A DNA stretch of 64,000 bases. Origin: Haberlea rhodopensis. Its lineage: Eukaryota > Streptophyta > Magnoliopsida > Lamiales > Gesneriaceae. The stretch is taken from positions 434,001 to 498,000 of the forward strand of contig CAJQUN010000016.1 in NCBI GenBank assembly GCA_907163345.1, written 5' to 3'. The stretch's first letter is position 1; every line of letters begins with the position of its first letter. Of this stretch, positions 33,781 through 44,745 are shown piece by piece. Under the pieces are notes generated by a model that was not told the DNA's origin, searched no databases, and saw only the letters and a list, made by a program, of their open reading frames with translations. The position numbers were made by a program, and so were the translations under genes.

Positions 33781-35800
33781 TGTGATATCCCCGAAATAAT
33801 TAATTGCAATTAGGGCATTAATTATGTTTATGTGATATTATGGCGATAATTAGATTATGTGTTGGGACTAATTATCTTGGTAAAATGCTTGTCACATGGT
33901 AGGCGTGACCCGGTAGAGCATTTCAGGGTGCATGTTATACATGTTGGGAATTGGGTGTTATAATGGTTTAAATGAAATGGGTTGTGTCTATTTGGTAATG
34001 CATGATTTTAATAGGGATTTTGATGCATTGTGGTAAAATGCTTTTAAAATATCATGTTGGGGTATTCTATATATCATGCTTGTGTCTTGATACACATTTA
34101 AACCCCATAGCATGGCAAGGGAGCCACTTGCACACTTTATATCACATCCCTTCCCATCACCTTTAAGTCAAAACCCACCCTTCATCTCTCCTCTTGCAAG
34201 GAAAACTCCCATTTTCGTTTCTGAAACAAAAGGAGAGGAGAAAACTTGGAAAAATGAGTCTTTTTGTGTTTTTTTGCTTGAAACTTGGAGCTCAAGTGGT
34301 AAGCTTCCATTATGGTAGAGTTTTGTTGAGTTTTAGTTGGGTTTGTAGCTTGTTGTTGGGGATTTAAGGGTGGATCTTGGTCCAACATCTTGTTTATGTT
34401 TGGGGGTTGTATTTTAAGGTTGTTTTGTAGTTATATGTTGAGCATGGAAGTTGTTCTTGGTTGTATATGAGTTTATTGTTGTTGGAAGCTCATACATGGA
34501 AGTTTCTCGCAGGAACAGGGCTGCCCGATCGATCGAGATATGGGTCCGATCGATCGAGCAAGCCAGAGCCTGAACAAGGCGTGAAATGAGCTTATCGATC
34601 GATCGGTAATTTTTCCCGATCGATCGGTGTGATGTCTCGATCGATCGGTAAAATGGTTCGATCGATCGGTGGAGGCAGTACTTGGATGCCTATTTTTCTT
34701 CACTTGGCGATCGATCGGGGCTTAGGGACCGATCGATCGCAAGGCATAAAATGTGGATTTTGAGATTTTGTTCTAAATGATGATGTTTTGGTAATGGTTC
34801 ATTTATTGGCTTCTAATATGGATTCATGTGATTGTGTAGAACCATCCCAGGTAGCCACACATCAAAGGAGATAAAGTCCCACAACATCTCCACTTTTGGA
34901 ACTAAGGTACGTAGTGAGACGTACGAGCATCGGACGGTAAAACGTATTTATTACGCTTTGAATTGGCTATGCATTATGGTTGCACATGTGGTCTTATTTA
35001 TGCATTATGGTTGCATACATAGTTGGAACATGCATTATGGTTGCATGAAATTGTGAGTCGAGGTTATATCACAGTGATGAAGAGTACTTGCCGCCTTCAT
35101 GTCGAGGCGATGATAGAATACTTGCCGCTGTCATATTTAGCGATGAAGAATATTTGCCGCAAACATGTCGAAGCAAAGGATCATGCCGCTGTCATGTTGA
35201 TGCGAAGGATATTATGCCGCTAATATGTCGAAGCGAGGGGTATTAATGCCGCTGTCATGTAACGCGAGGGGTATTATGCCACTGATATAATAAGACTGGG
35301 ATTGGCCATTGGTATACATGGAACGGATGCATGTCATGACATATATTATTGGTGTTATAATCAATTAATTGTGATTATGGTACAGGGACAACCAATGGAG
35401 CTTTTATGTGTGTTAAGTACAGGAAGTGATTTGCATTTATGGTCTATGCATTGAATTATGATCATATTATTGTGAATATGATTTATATACATGCTCATGG
35501 TTTGGGGTTGTTCCTGTAGGTACTTTTGGGCGGACGGGCTAAGGCGGGTTGATGCGGTGAGCCAGTGAGGAGTGCTTTTGGCATAGTAGACTTAATTTTT
35601 GTATAGTCTCTACTCTAGGAGTAGTGTAAAGCTATAGGATTAGCATTCATTGGTTGGGAATGTAACTAATCCCTTTTGGAACTTTATTTTGGCACTGTAA
35701 TTTAATAGCTCGGGGCATCAACACAACCTTTATACTCTGTTATGCATGAAAATTTCTATTTACGCCTTTAATCCGCACTTAAGGAACTAAGGTCCTTACA
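33781..35800 (+). repeat. 3' LTR of the full-length gypsy element
   Basis: 2020 bp, nearly identical to 26949-28969, same three internal arrays. Followed by target duplication AAGAA. Confidence 0.95.
34526..34739. promoter_or_regulatory. Paired CGATCGATCG array, 3' LTR copy
   Basis: Same eight sites and spacings as at 27695-27908; no site has changed between the two LTRs although about 27 other positions have. Confidence 0.85.
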
Positions 35801-35805
35801 AAGAA

Positions 35806-36884
35806 GAAGACTGACATGGATGGTAACGTACAAACCTTTAAAGGACGATTGGTTGCTAAAGGTTTCAAACAAATTCATGGTATTGACTATGATGAAACTT
35901 TTTCGCCAGTTGCCATGGTTAAATCCACCAGGATCTTACTTGCAATAGTTGCATTTCATGATTATGAAATCTGGCAGATGGATGTCAAAACTGCTTTCCT
36001 TAATGGAAACTTACTTGATGATGTGTACATGACACAACCATAGAGTTTTGTCAATCCAAAGGATGCTGGAAAGATATGTAAGCTACAACGATCCATTTAT
36101 AGATTGAAGCAAGCTTCTCGGAGTTGGAATCTTCGTTTTGATTATGCAATCAAAGAGTTTGATTCATCAAGAACGTAGATGAACCTTGTGTTTACAAGAA
36201 TGTCAGTGTGAGCATTATTATTTTCCTAGTGTTGTATGTAGATGACATACTTCTCATTGGGAATGATATCCCTGCCTTGCAACCTGTAAAGACCTGGCTA
36301 GAGAATTGCTTCTATGAAGACTTGGGTGAAGCCACCTATGTGTTAGGTATCAAGATCTATAGGGATAGATCAAAAAAATTACTTGGCCTAAGCTCGTTGT
36401 CAAACATGAAGGTCAAGAAGCTTGAATGAAGGTTAATAAAGTAATCACTCCAATAAATGGACTTCAAAGTACATACATAGATAAAGTGCTAAAACGGTTT
36501 AGCATTCAAGAATCAAAAAAAGGATTCGTACCTATGACATATGGGATACATCTCTCGAAGGATCAGTGTCCTTAATGAGTAAGATTCCATATGCGTCAGT
36601 TGCTGGATCTATCATGTATGTCATGATATGCACTTGTCCTGATGTTTCGTATGTTTTAAGCATGACGAGCAGATACCAGGTTGATCCAGGTGAATGTCAC
36701 TGGATCGCTGTCAAGAATATCCTGAAGTACTTAAGAAGAACTAAGGATACATTCTTAATTTATGGAGTGAGGAAGAACTCAATTAATAGGTTACACTGAT
36801 GCAAACTTCCAAACCGACAAAGATGATTTCCGATCGTAATCAGGATATGTGTTTTGACTATATGGTGGTACTGTGAGCTGGAAG
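35806..36884 (+). pseudogene. Copia reverse transcriptase, broken
   Basis: Continues the RT begun at 26840. GRLVAKGFKQIHGIDYDETF and MDVKTAFLNGNL (35816-36043), a stop at 36041, then YRLKQASRSWN, the catalytic YVDDILLIGND (36208-36429) and, after more shifts, IPYASVAGSIMYVMICTCPD (36566-36799) leading into RNase H. The frame is cut by the solo LTR after GGTVSWK-like codons at 36884 and continues at 38946. Confidence 0.85.
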
Positions 36885-38940
36885 TGTAAGGACCCTAAGT
36901 TCTAAACACATTCATTAGTGCATTATCACATATAATAGTGCATAATTTCATGTCATTAGGGAATTCTTATACATAATTTTTGACATCAATCCTCTTATCA
37001 TTGAATTCCCAACACAATTCATCTAGCATCACTGTACAATGCACCAATCTCACATTCTCAATCCATTATGCAATTCCCTTAATTAAATTGCATGCAAATC
37101 AAAATGAAAAGATACATCTCATAACTCTTATACAAACCATATACACATATCTAAATTCTCACAAACGAGCAATGAACTAATAAATGTGTATCAAATGTAT
37201 AAGAAGTATTGTTCATACCAACGCCGATACCCAAGTCCTAGGAGCATCCTCATTCAATAGCTCGAACTCATCCCCCGAGCCAATGTTGTACCTGTTCTAC
37301 CCGTTTCAACAGAAACAATCCCCACACAAGGTGAGCATACCAATAGCACAATCTCAATATCATCAATTTCACAATTCATAATTTACAGAATATAAAGCTT
37401 TGAATTCATAAAATACTTCATGTATATACGGTTACCATATGGAATTTCACATGATGTTCATGTTCTCACAATAACCAAAATCATCAAATTCCAAATCAGT
37501 TAATCATTACATTGATTAACTATATTCATGCTCAAACCACATATTCCATAATTAGTTATAGCTGAATCATTACAATCATGATTTACATAAATCAAATAGA
37601 TCACAATTAATGATTTCACAATCTCATCCCATAGTACCACATCGCTCGCTCAACAGCGGCGGCACTCTAACCTCTCGCACGCTCAACAGTGGCGGGATCA
37701 TAATCAATGCTCGCTCAACAACGACAACATCTTACTCGTTACTCACTCAACAACGACATTTCCACAATTCATAACACATATCATTTAGTACCACACTAAT
37801 ATATCATTCATTAATCATGACAATAATATATCTAACTATGCTCGTACATCATACGTACCTTAAAATCCAAAAGTGAGAGCCAAACCCTACCTTTGCCCCG
37901 AGACCTAGTGAATTATTCGATATACGATCAATAATTCACAATCAAACACGTGCGCACAATCACATACCTAAGCATGTGCTCAACCTCCACATTTCATCAA
38001 ATCATGATAATTAATCATATAAAAGACTCGGGCTAAGCATGCCTCAAAATCTCAATACAAAATAACTTTTCAAAAATCAGTCATCGGCGATCGATCGCTG
38101 CTTTCCAGATGATCGATCGCCTCTCAGCAGATTTGGCTATTGCCTCTTGGCGATCGATCACTAAGTTGTAAGCGTTCGATCGCTCATACTGTTCATCATC
38201 TTCCAAAATTAACCAACGACGTGGTGATTGATCGCACCATCCCTAGCGATCGATCGCTCCATCCTGTTTCAGCCAAAAATGACGTTTTGAGCAAAAACTC
38301 CCAAATCCACAAACCCAACACTATTCCATAAATCCTCAACAAAAACACCATAAATACTCCTTAAACACAGCAACCCAAAAATCTTTAAAAACCAAAAATT
38401 CAATACCATTGACATGCTCAACCAAATACTATAAAAAGACTACCAATACGAAGATAAAAGCGAGGGGAAAAGAATCTTACCCAATTATCTTCGAGAAATT
38501 TGGGCCCAAACTCGAGTGTAGCTCGATTCTTCCATGGGAGAAGAAAGGGGAGGGAAAGGGGAAAGGGGGGAGAAACATGGAGTGAGGGAGAGAAGTGAGG
38601 TGGGGAATGGTTGAACACCGAGTCCACTTGGTATATATAGTACCAAGACTCCAAAAACCCAAGTCTCAAATACTCGCACCATAACTCATTAAAAATCACG
38701 CGGGTTCAATAATTATCTCACACTCACTCTATTACATCACAAACCTCAATCCAAAGCTCCCCAAACTCCAAATTCCACCTCAATGAGAATAAATCTCAAC
38801 CCTTGGATCCAACAATCCCGATATCGAATTAAAATCATCGGGAGTCTCAACACCGTAATTATCTCATAATTACCATAATTAAAATCAATTAAGGATCATA
38901 ATCACTTCGGGATTAAATCAATTAATTTCCAGATATCACA
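36885..38940 (-). mobile_element. Solo LTR, gypsy subfamily 2
   Basis: 2056 bp reading TGTAAGGACC to GATATCACA on the plus strand, with 5-bp duplication GGAAG on both sides (36880-36884, 38941-38945). Its left half matches the palindrome arms at 19979-22412. Contains the CGATCGATCG pairs at 38088-38256. Formed by recombination between the two LTRs of one element (standard interpretation). Internal open frames are spurious. Confidence 0.95.
38088..38256. promoter_or_regulatory. Paired CGATCGATCG array (subfamily 2 solo LTR)
   Basis: Three pairs, each with a 12-base spacer, with decayed members such as CGTTCGATCG and TGATTGATCG. The pair spacing is kept although flanking sequence differs from subfamily 1. 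Confidence 0.7.
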
Positions 38941-38945
38941 GGAAG

Positions 38946-39330
38946 AGTTCAAAGCAAAAGACAGTAGCCGACTCTACAACTGAAGCTGAGTATATTGCTG
39001 CCTCAGATGTAGCAAAGGAGGCCGTTTGGATCAGGAAGTTCATTTCCGAGCTTGAGGTTATGCCTAGCATTCTAAATCCGATTGAATTCTATTGTGACAA
39101 CAATGGAGCCATCGCATTGGCTAAAGAACCCAGATCTCACCAGCGATCCAAACATATACTTCATCATTTTCATTTCATCCGAGAAATTGTTGAAAGATGA
39201 GATGTGAAAATATGCAAAGTACCAACTTATGATAATGTATCTGACTCGCTGACGAAACCGCTGTCACAGCAGAAGGATGATCATCATTCTAGATCTTTTG
39301 GCATTAAGTACATGTCTGATTGGTCTTAGT
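38946..39330 (+). pseudogene. Copia RNase H C-terminal part
   Basis: SSKQKTVADSTTEAEYIAAS, then IEFYCDNNGAIALAKEP and KHILHHFHFIREIVER, the end of copia RNase H, with a TGA after VER near 39198 and a final TAG near 39330. It rejoins the codons before 36885 once the solo LTR and one GGAAG are removed. Confidence 0.9.
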
Positions 39331-39333
39331 ACA

Positions 39334-39344
39334 AGTGGGAGATT
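39334..39344 (+). promoter_or_regulatory. Polypurine tract of the old copia element
   Basis: AGTGGGAGATT directly before the 3' LTR start at 39345. Confidence 0.75.
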
Positions 39345-40374
39345 TGTTGGTAATGCACTAAGACAATTCATTACATGATTGATTTTGGTATACATTGTGA
39401 TATGATTTTCATTAATGGCAATTAATTATTATATATTATTCAACTATATGTTAAATATGAATAAATATATATTAATGTCCTAAGAATAATAGTGTTCTTA
39501 AAAATTTTCCCTAGTCAAATATTATTACGAATTAGGATAATGATAATGCATAGAGACTAGTATGTATTGATTGATAAATTTGTTCACGGATATGAGATAT
39601 CGAATCAACACACAGGTATATGTTAGAAAACTATGTATTGGACCGACCCACCATGAGAATGCTACGTTGATTGTTATATGAATGTCATAAGCAATCTCAT
39701 AGTGATAATAATGTATGTAATCCTTACGACTTGAGATCACCAGAGATCCCAACATAAGGAGCTGTGTATCTTGATATTGTCAAATGTAACCTGTAATAGG
39801 GTAAACTATAAAGACATCATTGGATATACTTCTAATTATGTAGAAGGATGTTGAGTTATCAACATAGGATTTGTCCCTCCTATATAACATGAGAAGTGTT
39901 TGGGCCATTGATCAAGTGAGACTAAAATGCATGGACATGCTCGAATGAGTCGATATGTGATATCGACCTTATTCGTTTATTCTAGTACACTCGGGAATCA
40001 AGAAATAAAAGATTGAGCTATATGAGTATGACTCATTCTATGACTCGTGTTCAATCTAAAACACCTAGGACAAAGGGATTAAGTTACGTGGTGAATATTA
40101 TCACAGGCCATAGGTAATGTCGAGTTGACATTCTTGTAACTTGGGTAACCTTGATGTGTTGCTAGATACCGTTCATTGCTTGTGACATAAAATAAGATTT
40201 TATGTCACTGCAAACGTTTTAAGATCCTAACGGTAGCACAAAAGATTAAATCAATAAAGGGAGATACAATTCATTGGATGAATTAATTTGATTAAGAAGA
40301 GTCATAACCATAAAATAATATATATATATATATATAATGGATAGATATTGGGCTTAAAGGTTTTTCGAAAACCC

Positions 40375-40428
<54 letters not shown>

Positions 40429-40773
40429 TAGGTTAACGGGGGTTAATGAAGATTAACGAAAAGTTTACACTGATAAACAAACAATTGACTAAGCTTTGTT
40501 GAGAACGAGCAGCCGTCACCTCGTCTATTTTCTTTGGTTGAATTATCAAGTCTAGCACCTTGATAATTTCAATATCCCTTTAGCTATTTGATTGTATGGA
40601 TACCGTAGATGCAAAGCTGTGAAGTTTTGCTACACGACTCATGGACGTTCTTCTGTATCAAACACGCTACAAAGGTATAATTCTCAGCACCGATATGATT
40701 TATTCGTATAGATCCTCGGCTGGAATACAAAAATTTTAATTTTATTCCGCTGCGTGTGTCATATCGGATTCCT
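39345..40773 (+). repeat. 3' LTR of the old copia element
   Basis: About 1429 bp from TGTTGGTAATGC; the end near 40773 is set by alignment to GGATTCC of the 5' LTR and is uncertain by a base or two. Has a single copy of the 139-bp unit duplicated in the 5' LTR and (TA)n/(GT)n tracts at 40319-40430. Confidence 0.85.
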
Positions 40774-42379
40774 CCTTTTAAATTTTAATTAAGTGGTGTG
40801 CTAATAGGAAAAGCAGAAGCAAATACAACACTTTGTCCTTCTATGTTTGTTCTTTAACAAATAGAAATCTAATTCTTACTCTTTAATCTATTATATGTTT
40901 GTGTGCGTGTGTTTAACAAATAGTAGAGTGCAAAGAAGATTGGTTGAAGTTTGGCGCGGATGGCGGTTGGACTTATAATGAACCCAACCCCAATAAATCA
41001 AATTCAAGATTGGTCCACACGGAAAGATAAAAGAAGAGAAAAAAAGAAACAAAGGAAGAAAAAAAAGAGGATTCTTGTGCCCATTATTTCAACAAAACAC
41101 AACATTCATACTATGCGCGGACGGACCCGCCAGCCATGCAAACAAAAATAGTCCCATCTCAAACGAAATTTTCAAACAAGGTCCACATGAAGTTTGGAAA
41201 TAATGCAGGTTCACGCAAAAAATATTAAAATAAAAAATGAAGGATAAAAAAAAATTAGGGGGTCAAATATATTTTAGAATTGCCAAAATATAATTTTAGG
41301 GGAGCAAAATATAATTTTTGGAGAGTAAAAAAAGTTTTACCCCTTGCCCAAGTGTGCATTCGCATCTGCAGGCACCCCTCGGTAGAGTGAGTCTACTTAG
41401 CTAACTGCCATTTCCCGCCCACCATGCAAAACCGGTGGCTCCTCGGATTACTGGATTTTTTTTGTACCGGCATTCAATTCTTTCAAACAGCAAAAACTAT
41501 CGAAAGATAGTTTTTTTTTTTTTAATTTCAAGTTCGGTCGTCCGATGATGTTTCATTAGGTATAAGTTGCCTTCTAAATCCGCCTTATGATATGATTCCA
41601 TGGATTCACAAATTCATATGGCAAAACATTCAAACATGCCGACCCAAACAATCACTCAATTATTAGCTAACAGCTTTACTCCACAGCAACTTCTGTGTCT
41701 ATTTTTTCCAGATTGGACAAAAGGATTCTCAACAGGCAAGTGCAAACTGTATCCCATTCTTTCATTTCCGCGTGAAAGCCACCAACTAATACACCCAATT
41801 TTGGATTTTTAACAAAATAATCTTTATTATAAACTGGAAGTCAACTAACATGAACTACTGAGCGGTTTACGGTTACACAACTGAAAATCTTGCTAGGTGA
41901 TGAACAACACTCAAAGCTCTAGCATGAGCTGCCGATTCAGCGACATGACTGCCATCCTGCAGATTAAACAAATCATGGACTTGCAAATTCACTTGCACAA
42001 AATGTTATTAAGTTCCAAATTTTTAATGCTTAAACTCAAAAGAATTTAGAGGAGCAAACTCATATATTGTATATATGAAAGACAGAAAATTTGAGTTTAT
42101 AAAATAATTTAAGTGGGAGTTGGAGCAACAGTCCTTGCCCACACTCCTCAAAGTACAGTCCTTCGCTATTGTTAAGTTGGATAAATTTGCTTAAAATAGC
42201 TTCAATGAAGTATGCAACATACATCGGTAAAATAGACATTTTTTTAAATCTTTCTCCGAGTGAAACACGAATCATTTGACTGACAATCATATGAATATTG
42301 CAAAAAGAAGCGGGATTACATTCTCATGAACGAAGGAACCAACTCCAGATATTAAGGAAAGAGGCATTATTTTCCTATC
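40774..42379. other. Intergenic DNA with exon-like minus-strand pieces
   Basis: 40774-41850 is AT-rich with old repeat debris (for example 41240-41390). On the minus strand, 41866-41946 reads as a terminal exon: CTGCAG acceptor, DGSHVAESAAHARALSVVHH, LARFSVV, stop, then AATAAA near 41820. Another open stretch at 42110-42245 includes LPMYVAYFIEAILSKF. I do not recognise the protein, and the two pieces may not belong together. Confidence 0.3.
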
Positions 42380-44199
42380 TCAATCATCCCCATTGTCATC
42401 TTGATTATCTCGTTGGTTGTGTTTCTGAGCATTATACATATCAGCGACCTAATTTACCGAAGAAATAAACATCTCGTCAGCGTCAGACAAAAAAAAAAGA
42501 ACAGTAAAAATAAGAAACATGAAAGCTTGACTGAAACCAAGAAACAAAATGCAGGCATCAGATGAAGATGGCTGCTCTGGATTCTTCTTATCTTCTCGGA
42601 CACGGAGCAACAGGGGAAATCGTAGAGAAATTCCCTTTGCAAAATAAATTTTAAGAGAAAACAAAAGGAATGTAGTCCATTCTGTTCATAGCACAGATAA
42701 ATAAACATATCAAACCTAGATTTTGTCAATTTTGAAGTTTGATACCTTCTCGAGATTCACAATACCAATCGCAGCACGATGAACATGGCTCATTGGTTAG
42801 ATCTGCAGCTTTCACCTCCCAAACCTAAATGAGAATACAACTGACATGATTCATCATTTCAAAAACACATTGAATTTTTGAGACAGTTGGGCTTAAAGGA
42901 ATTACATTTCCTTAAAGAGAATAAAGGAAATAAAACAATTTTCAAAAACATTTTCAATTACCCTATCAGAGTTCTCGGCTTCAACAAAAAACTTTAAGTA
43001 CTCTACTGCTATTAGCAAAGGATATAGAAGTGCGTGTAATTTATAAAATATAGAAACGTTGTGGAGTACACACAAGGTAAAAGATGCAAATAGGTACCTC
43101 AGTTGGTTCAAACACCAAAAAAAAAAATTTTATTAATAAAAAACAATACACCCTTTCAATTGAAAAAAATTAATATTTGAATAAAACCAACATTTGGCTT
43201 GGGAATAACTTTAGAACGAAGACTGGCAGAACGTTCTTCAAGCATTGCCTCAGAAAAGCCAGTGCCTAGAGGACAAGAAGTTTCCGTGTTGTTCAGACAC
43301 AAAATATATGAGTTGACATGTAAGTTATAACTAGCTGTTAATCAAAGCTATTTTTCATTGAATGATTTCTTTCTTTCATTTCGTTTCCCTATATAATACT
43401 AATTACATCAATTACCACGACGACTGCAATCCTAAACTAGGAAAGTATATTATCAGCTCTAAATTACATTCTTCTCATATTTACACTATTCTAAATTAGG
43501 AATGCCGTGAGGATTGATTGACCAGACTGTCACTAGCAACCAGATTTTGTATGCAAGATAATGCATTACAATGGATAAATGAATAACATCTATATATATT
43601 TGACATCCCTAGTTTCGTAAATTACCAGTACGCTTTCCCCTACCACGGAATGCAGCAATGAGAACTAAATCGAAAGAATCACTAATACTGCAATGCATAA
43701 CTGATAAACTGTGACTTGAAAAGAGCTTGTGCAGTATCTATAGCTCAAACAAATTCAGAGATAAGCACTACCTCTCCATATAGTCCTTTTTGCAATTTTA
43801 ACCAGTTACTAGACCGTTTTGAAGGCTCGTATGTCGCATCTTTATTCAAGGTTTTGATAATCAACCCGTCGGAGCTGAAAAGAAGAATTTGTGAGTATTA
43901 TTAGAGGAAATATGTTAATAGTTGACAGCTTTGGTATGATAAAAGCAATTTTGAGCTTTGAACAGAACATAAGAACAGCCAAGGAACATTAAGTTTGAAG
44001 AGCACCAGAAATTTAGTGAATGTCTCAAAATACATCAGTGCGCATCTCGAATACTCGCAACATAAAGCCATACAAATTAGCATTACCTAGAACTGAGAGC
44101 ATCTTCAAGAAATTTTTGTATTTCCTCGAGATCATTTGATTTTTGAGCAGTAGCAAACTGGAAAAATCCAAGTTCTTCCTGAAATGACTTGTAAAGATT
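42380..44199 (-). pseudogene. LIG1: DNA ligase 1 (ATP-dependent) pseudogene, C-terminal exons
   Basis: DNA ligase 1 seals nicks in nuclear replication and repair. Minus-strand exons with AG/GT borders at about 44199-44087 (NLYKSFQEELGFFQFATA), 43874-43772 ([20 protein letters not shown]), 43687-43626 (DSFDLVLIAAFRGRGKRTG), 43265-43192 (GTGFSEAMLEERSASLRSK), 43116-43098 (VFEPTE), 42824-42747 (VWEVKAADLT), 42634-42555 (GISLRFPLLLRVREDKK) and 42448-42380 (VADMYNAQKHNQ, TGA) follow the order of plant LIG1. Broken: extra bases shift frame after SNWLKL and after AADLT; the VYGAFLLACYD exon is absent; the YYRVGD exon keeps only its end. The catalytic N-terminal half is missing, and a copia element sits 295 bp upstream. 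Retained introns exclude a retrocopy. Confidence 0.8.
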
Positions 44200-44494
44200 C
44201 TGCATTTATATGCCTGAGTGATTAATATAACACTACATCAGAAAGAAATTTTTTTAAGAAAAAACTAATACAAGGTAAACAAGAATAACGATGCTGACTG
44301 AAATATTACATGTATCAGTAATAAAATTAAGTCAAAGCACAACTGTGACAGTAAAAAAATATATATATTCATCATCAGATACGTAAATAGATACAAAAAG
44401 TACATTACAAGATGTCGAAGTAACTTACAGATATCTAAATGTGAATCACCAAGTCAAAGATTCAGCATTTGATACAACAACAAGCAACACAAAA

Positions 44495-44703
44495 TGTAGA
44501 ATAATTGAAGATTCGATAGATATTGCATATATCTTCTATTTATGATAAGATTTGCTTCTTGAAATCTTATAATTTGGTATAGCCATAGGGATTTTATTGA
44601 TATCTTGTGTCTTATAAATATAGGACTACCTATTGTATCTAGTATCATAAAAAAACAATTAATAAGAATTTTGTTATTCTTGTGTTTCTTCTCTTTACTT
44701 TCA
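44495..44703 (+). repeat. 5' LTR of the second copia element
   Basis: 209 bp, TGTAGAATAATTGAAG to CTTTACTTTCA, followed by TGGTACCATCGCG, a degenerate primer site. Contains the TATA-like TATAAATATAGGAC at 44614. Confidence 0.85.
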
Positions 44704-44745
44704 TGGTACCATCGCGCGCACTGTTCATCACGCCACTGTTCATGA

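Larger units (their letters stand above)
26949..35800 (+). mobile_element. Full-length Ty3/gypsy retrotransposon, Tekay/Del-like chromovirus
   Basis: 8852 bp with 5-bp duplication AAGAA (26944-26948, 35801-35805), two about 2-kb LTRs differing at roughly 27 positions by eye (about 1.3 percent), Met-tRNA primer site, gag, protease, RT, RNase H, integrase with a C-terminal chromodomain-like tail, and a purine tract. Integrase after RNase H marks Ty3/gypsy; the [11 protein letters not shown]...VEEATWETE tail is typical of Tekay/Del. Disabled by one frameshift in gag, one nonsense codon before RT and an integrase active-site change. Confidence 0.95.
15750..40773 (+). mobile_element. Old Ty1/copia retrotransposon hosting three gypsy insertions
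   Basis: LTRs at 15750-17317 and 39345-40773 share their start (TGTTG...AAGACAATTCATTA) and most of their length, with roughly 10 percent differences by eye. Between them, in order on the plus strand, lie gag and protease, pre-integrase and integrase, RT, and RNase H, interrupted at 19979-25450, 26949-35800 and 36885-38940. Removing those insertions and one copy of each 5-bp duplication rejoins the coding sequence exactly each time and leaves about 8.6 kb. Flanks ATTTT (15745) and CTTTT (40775) could be a target duplication with one change. Many stops and frameshifts: long dead. Confidence 0.9.
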
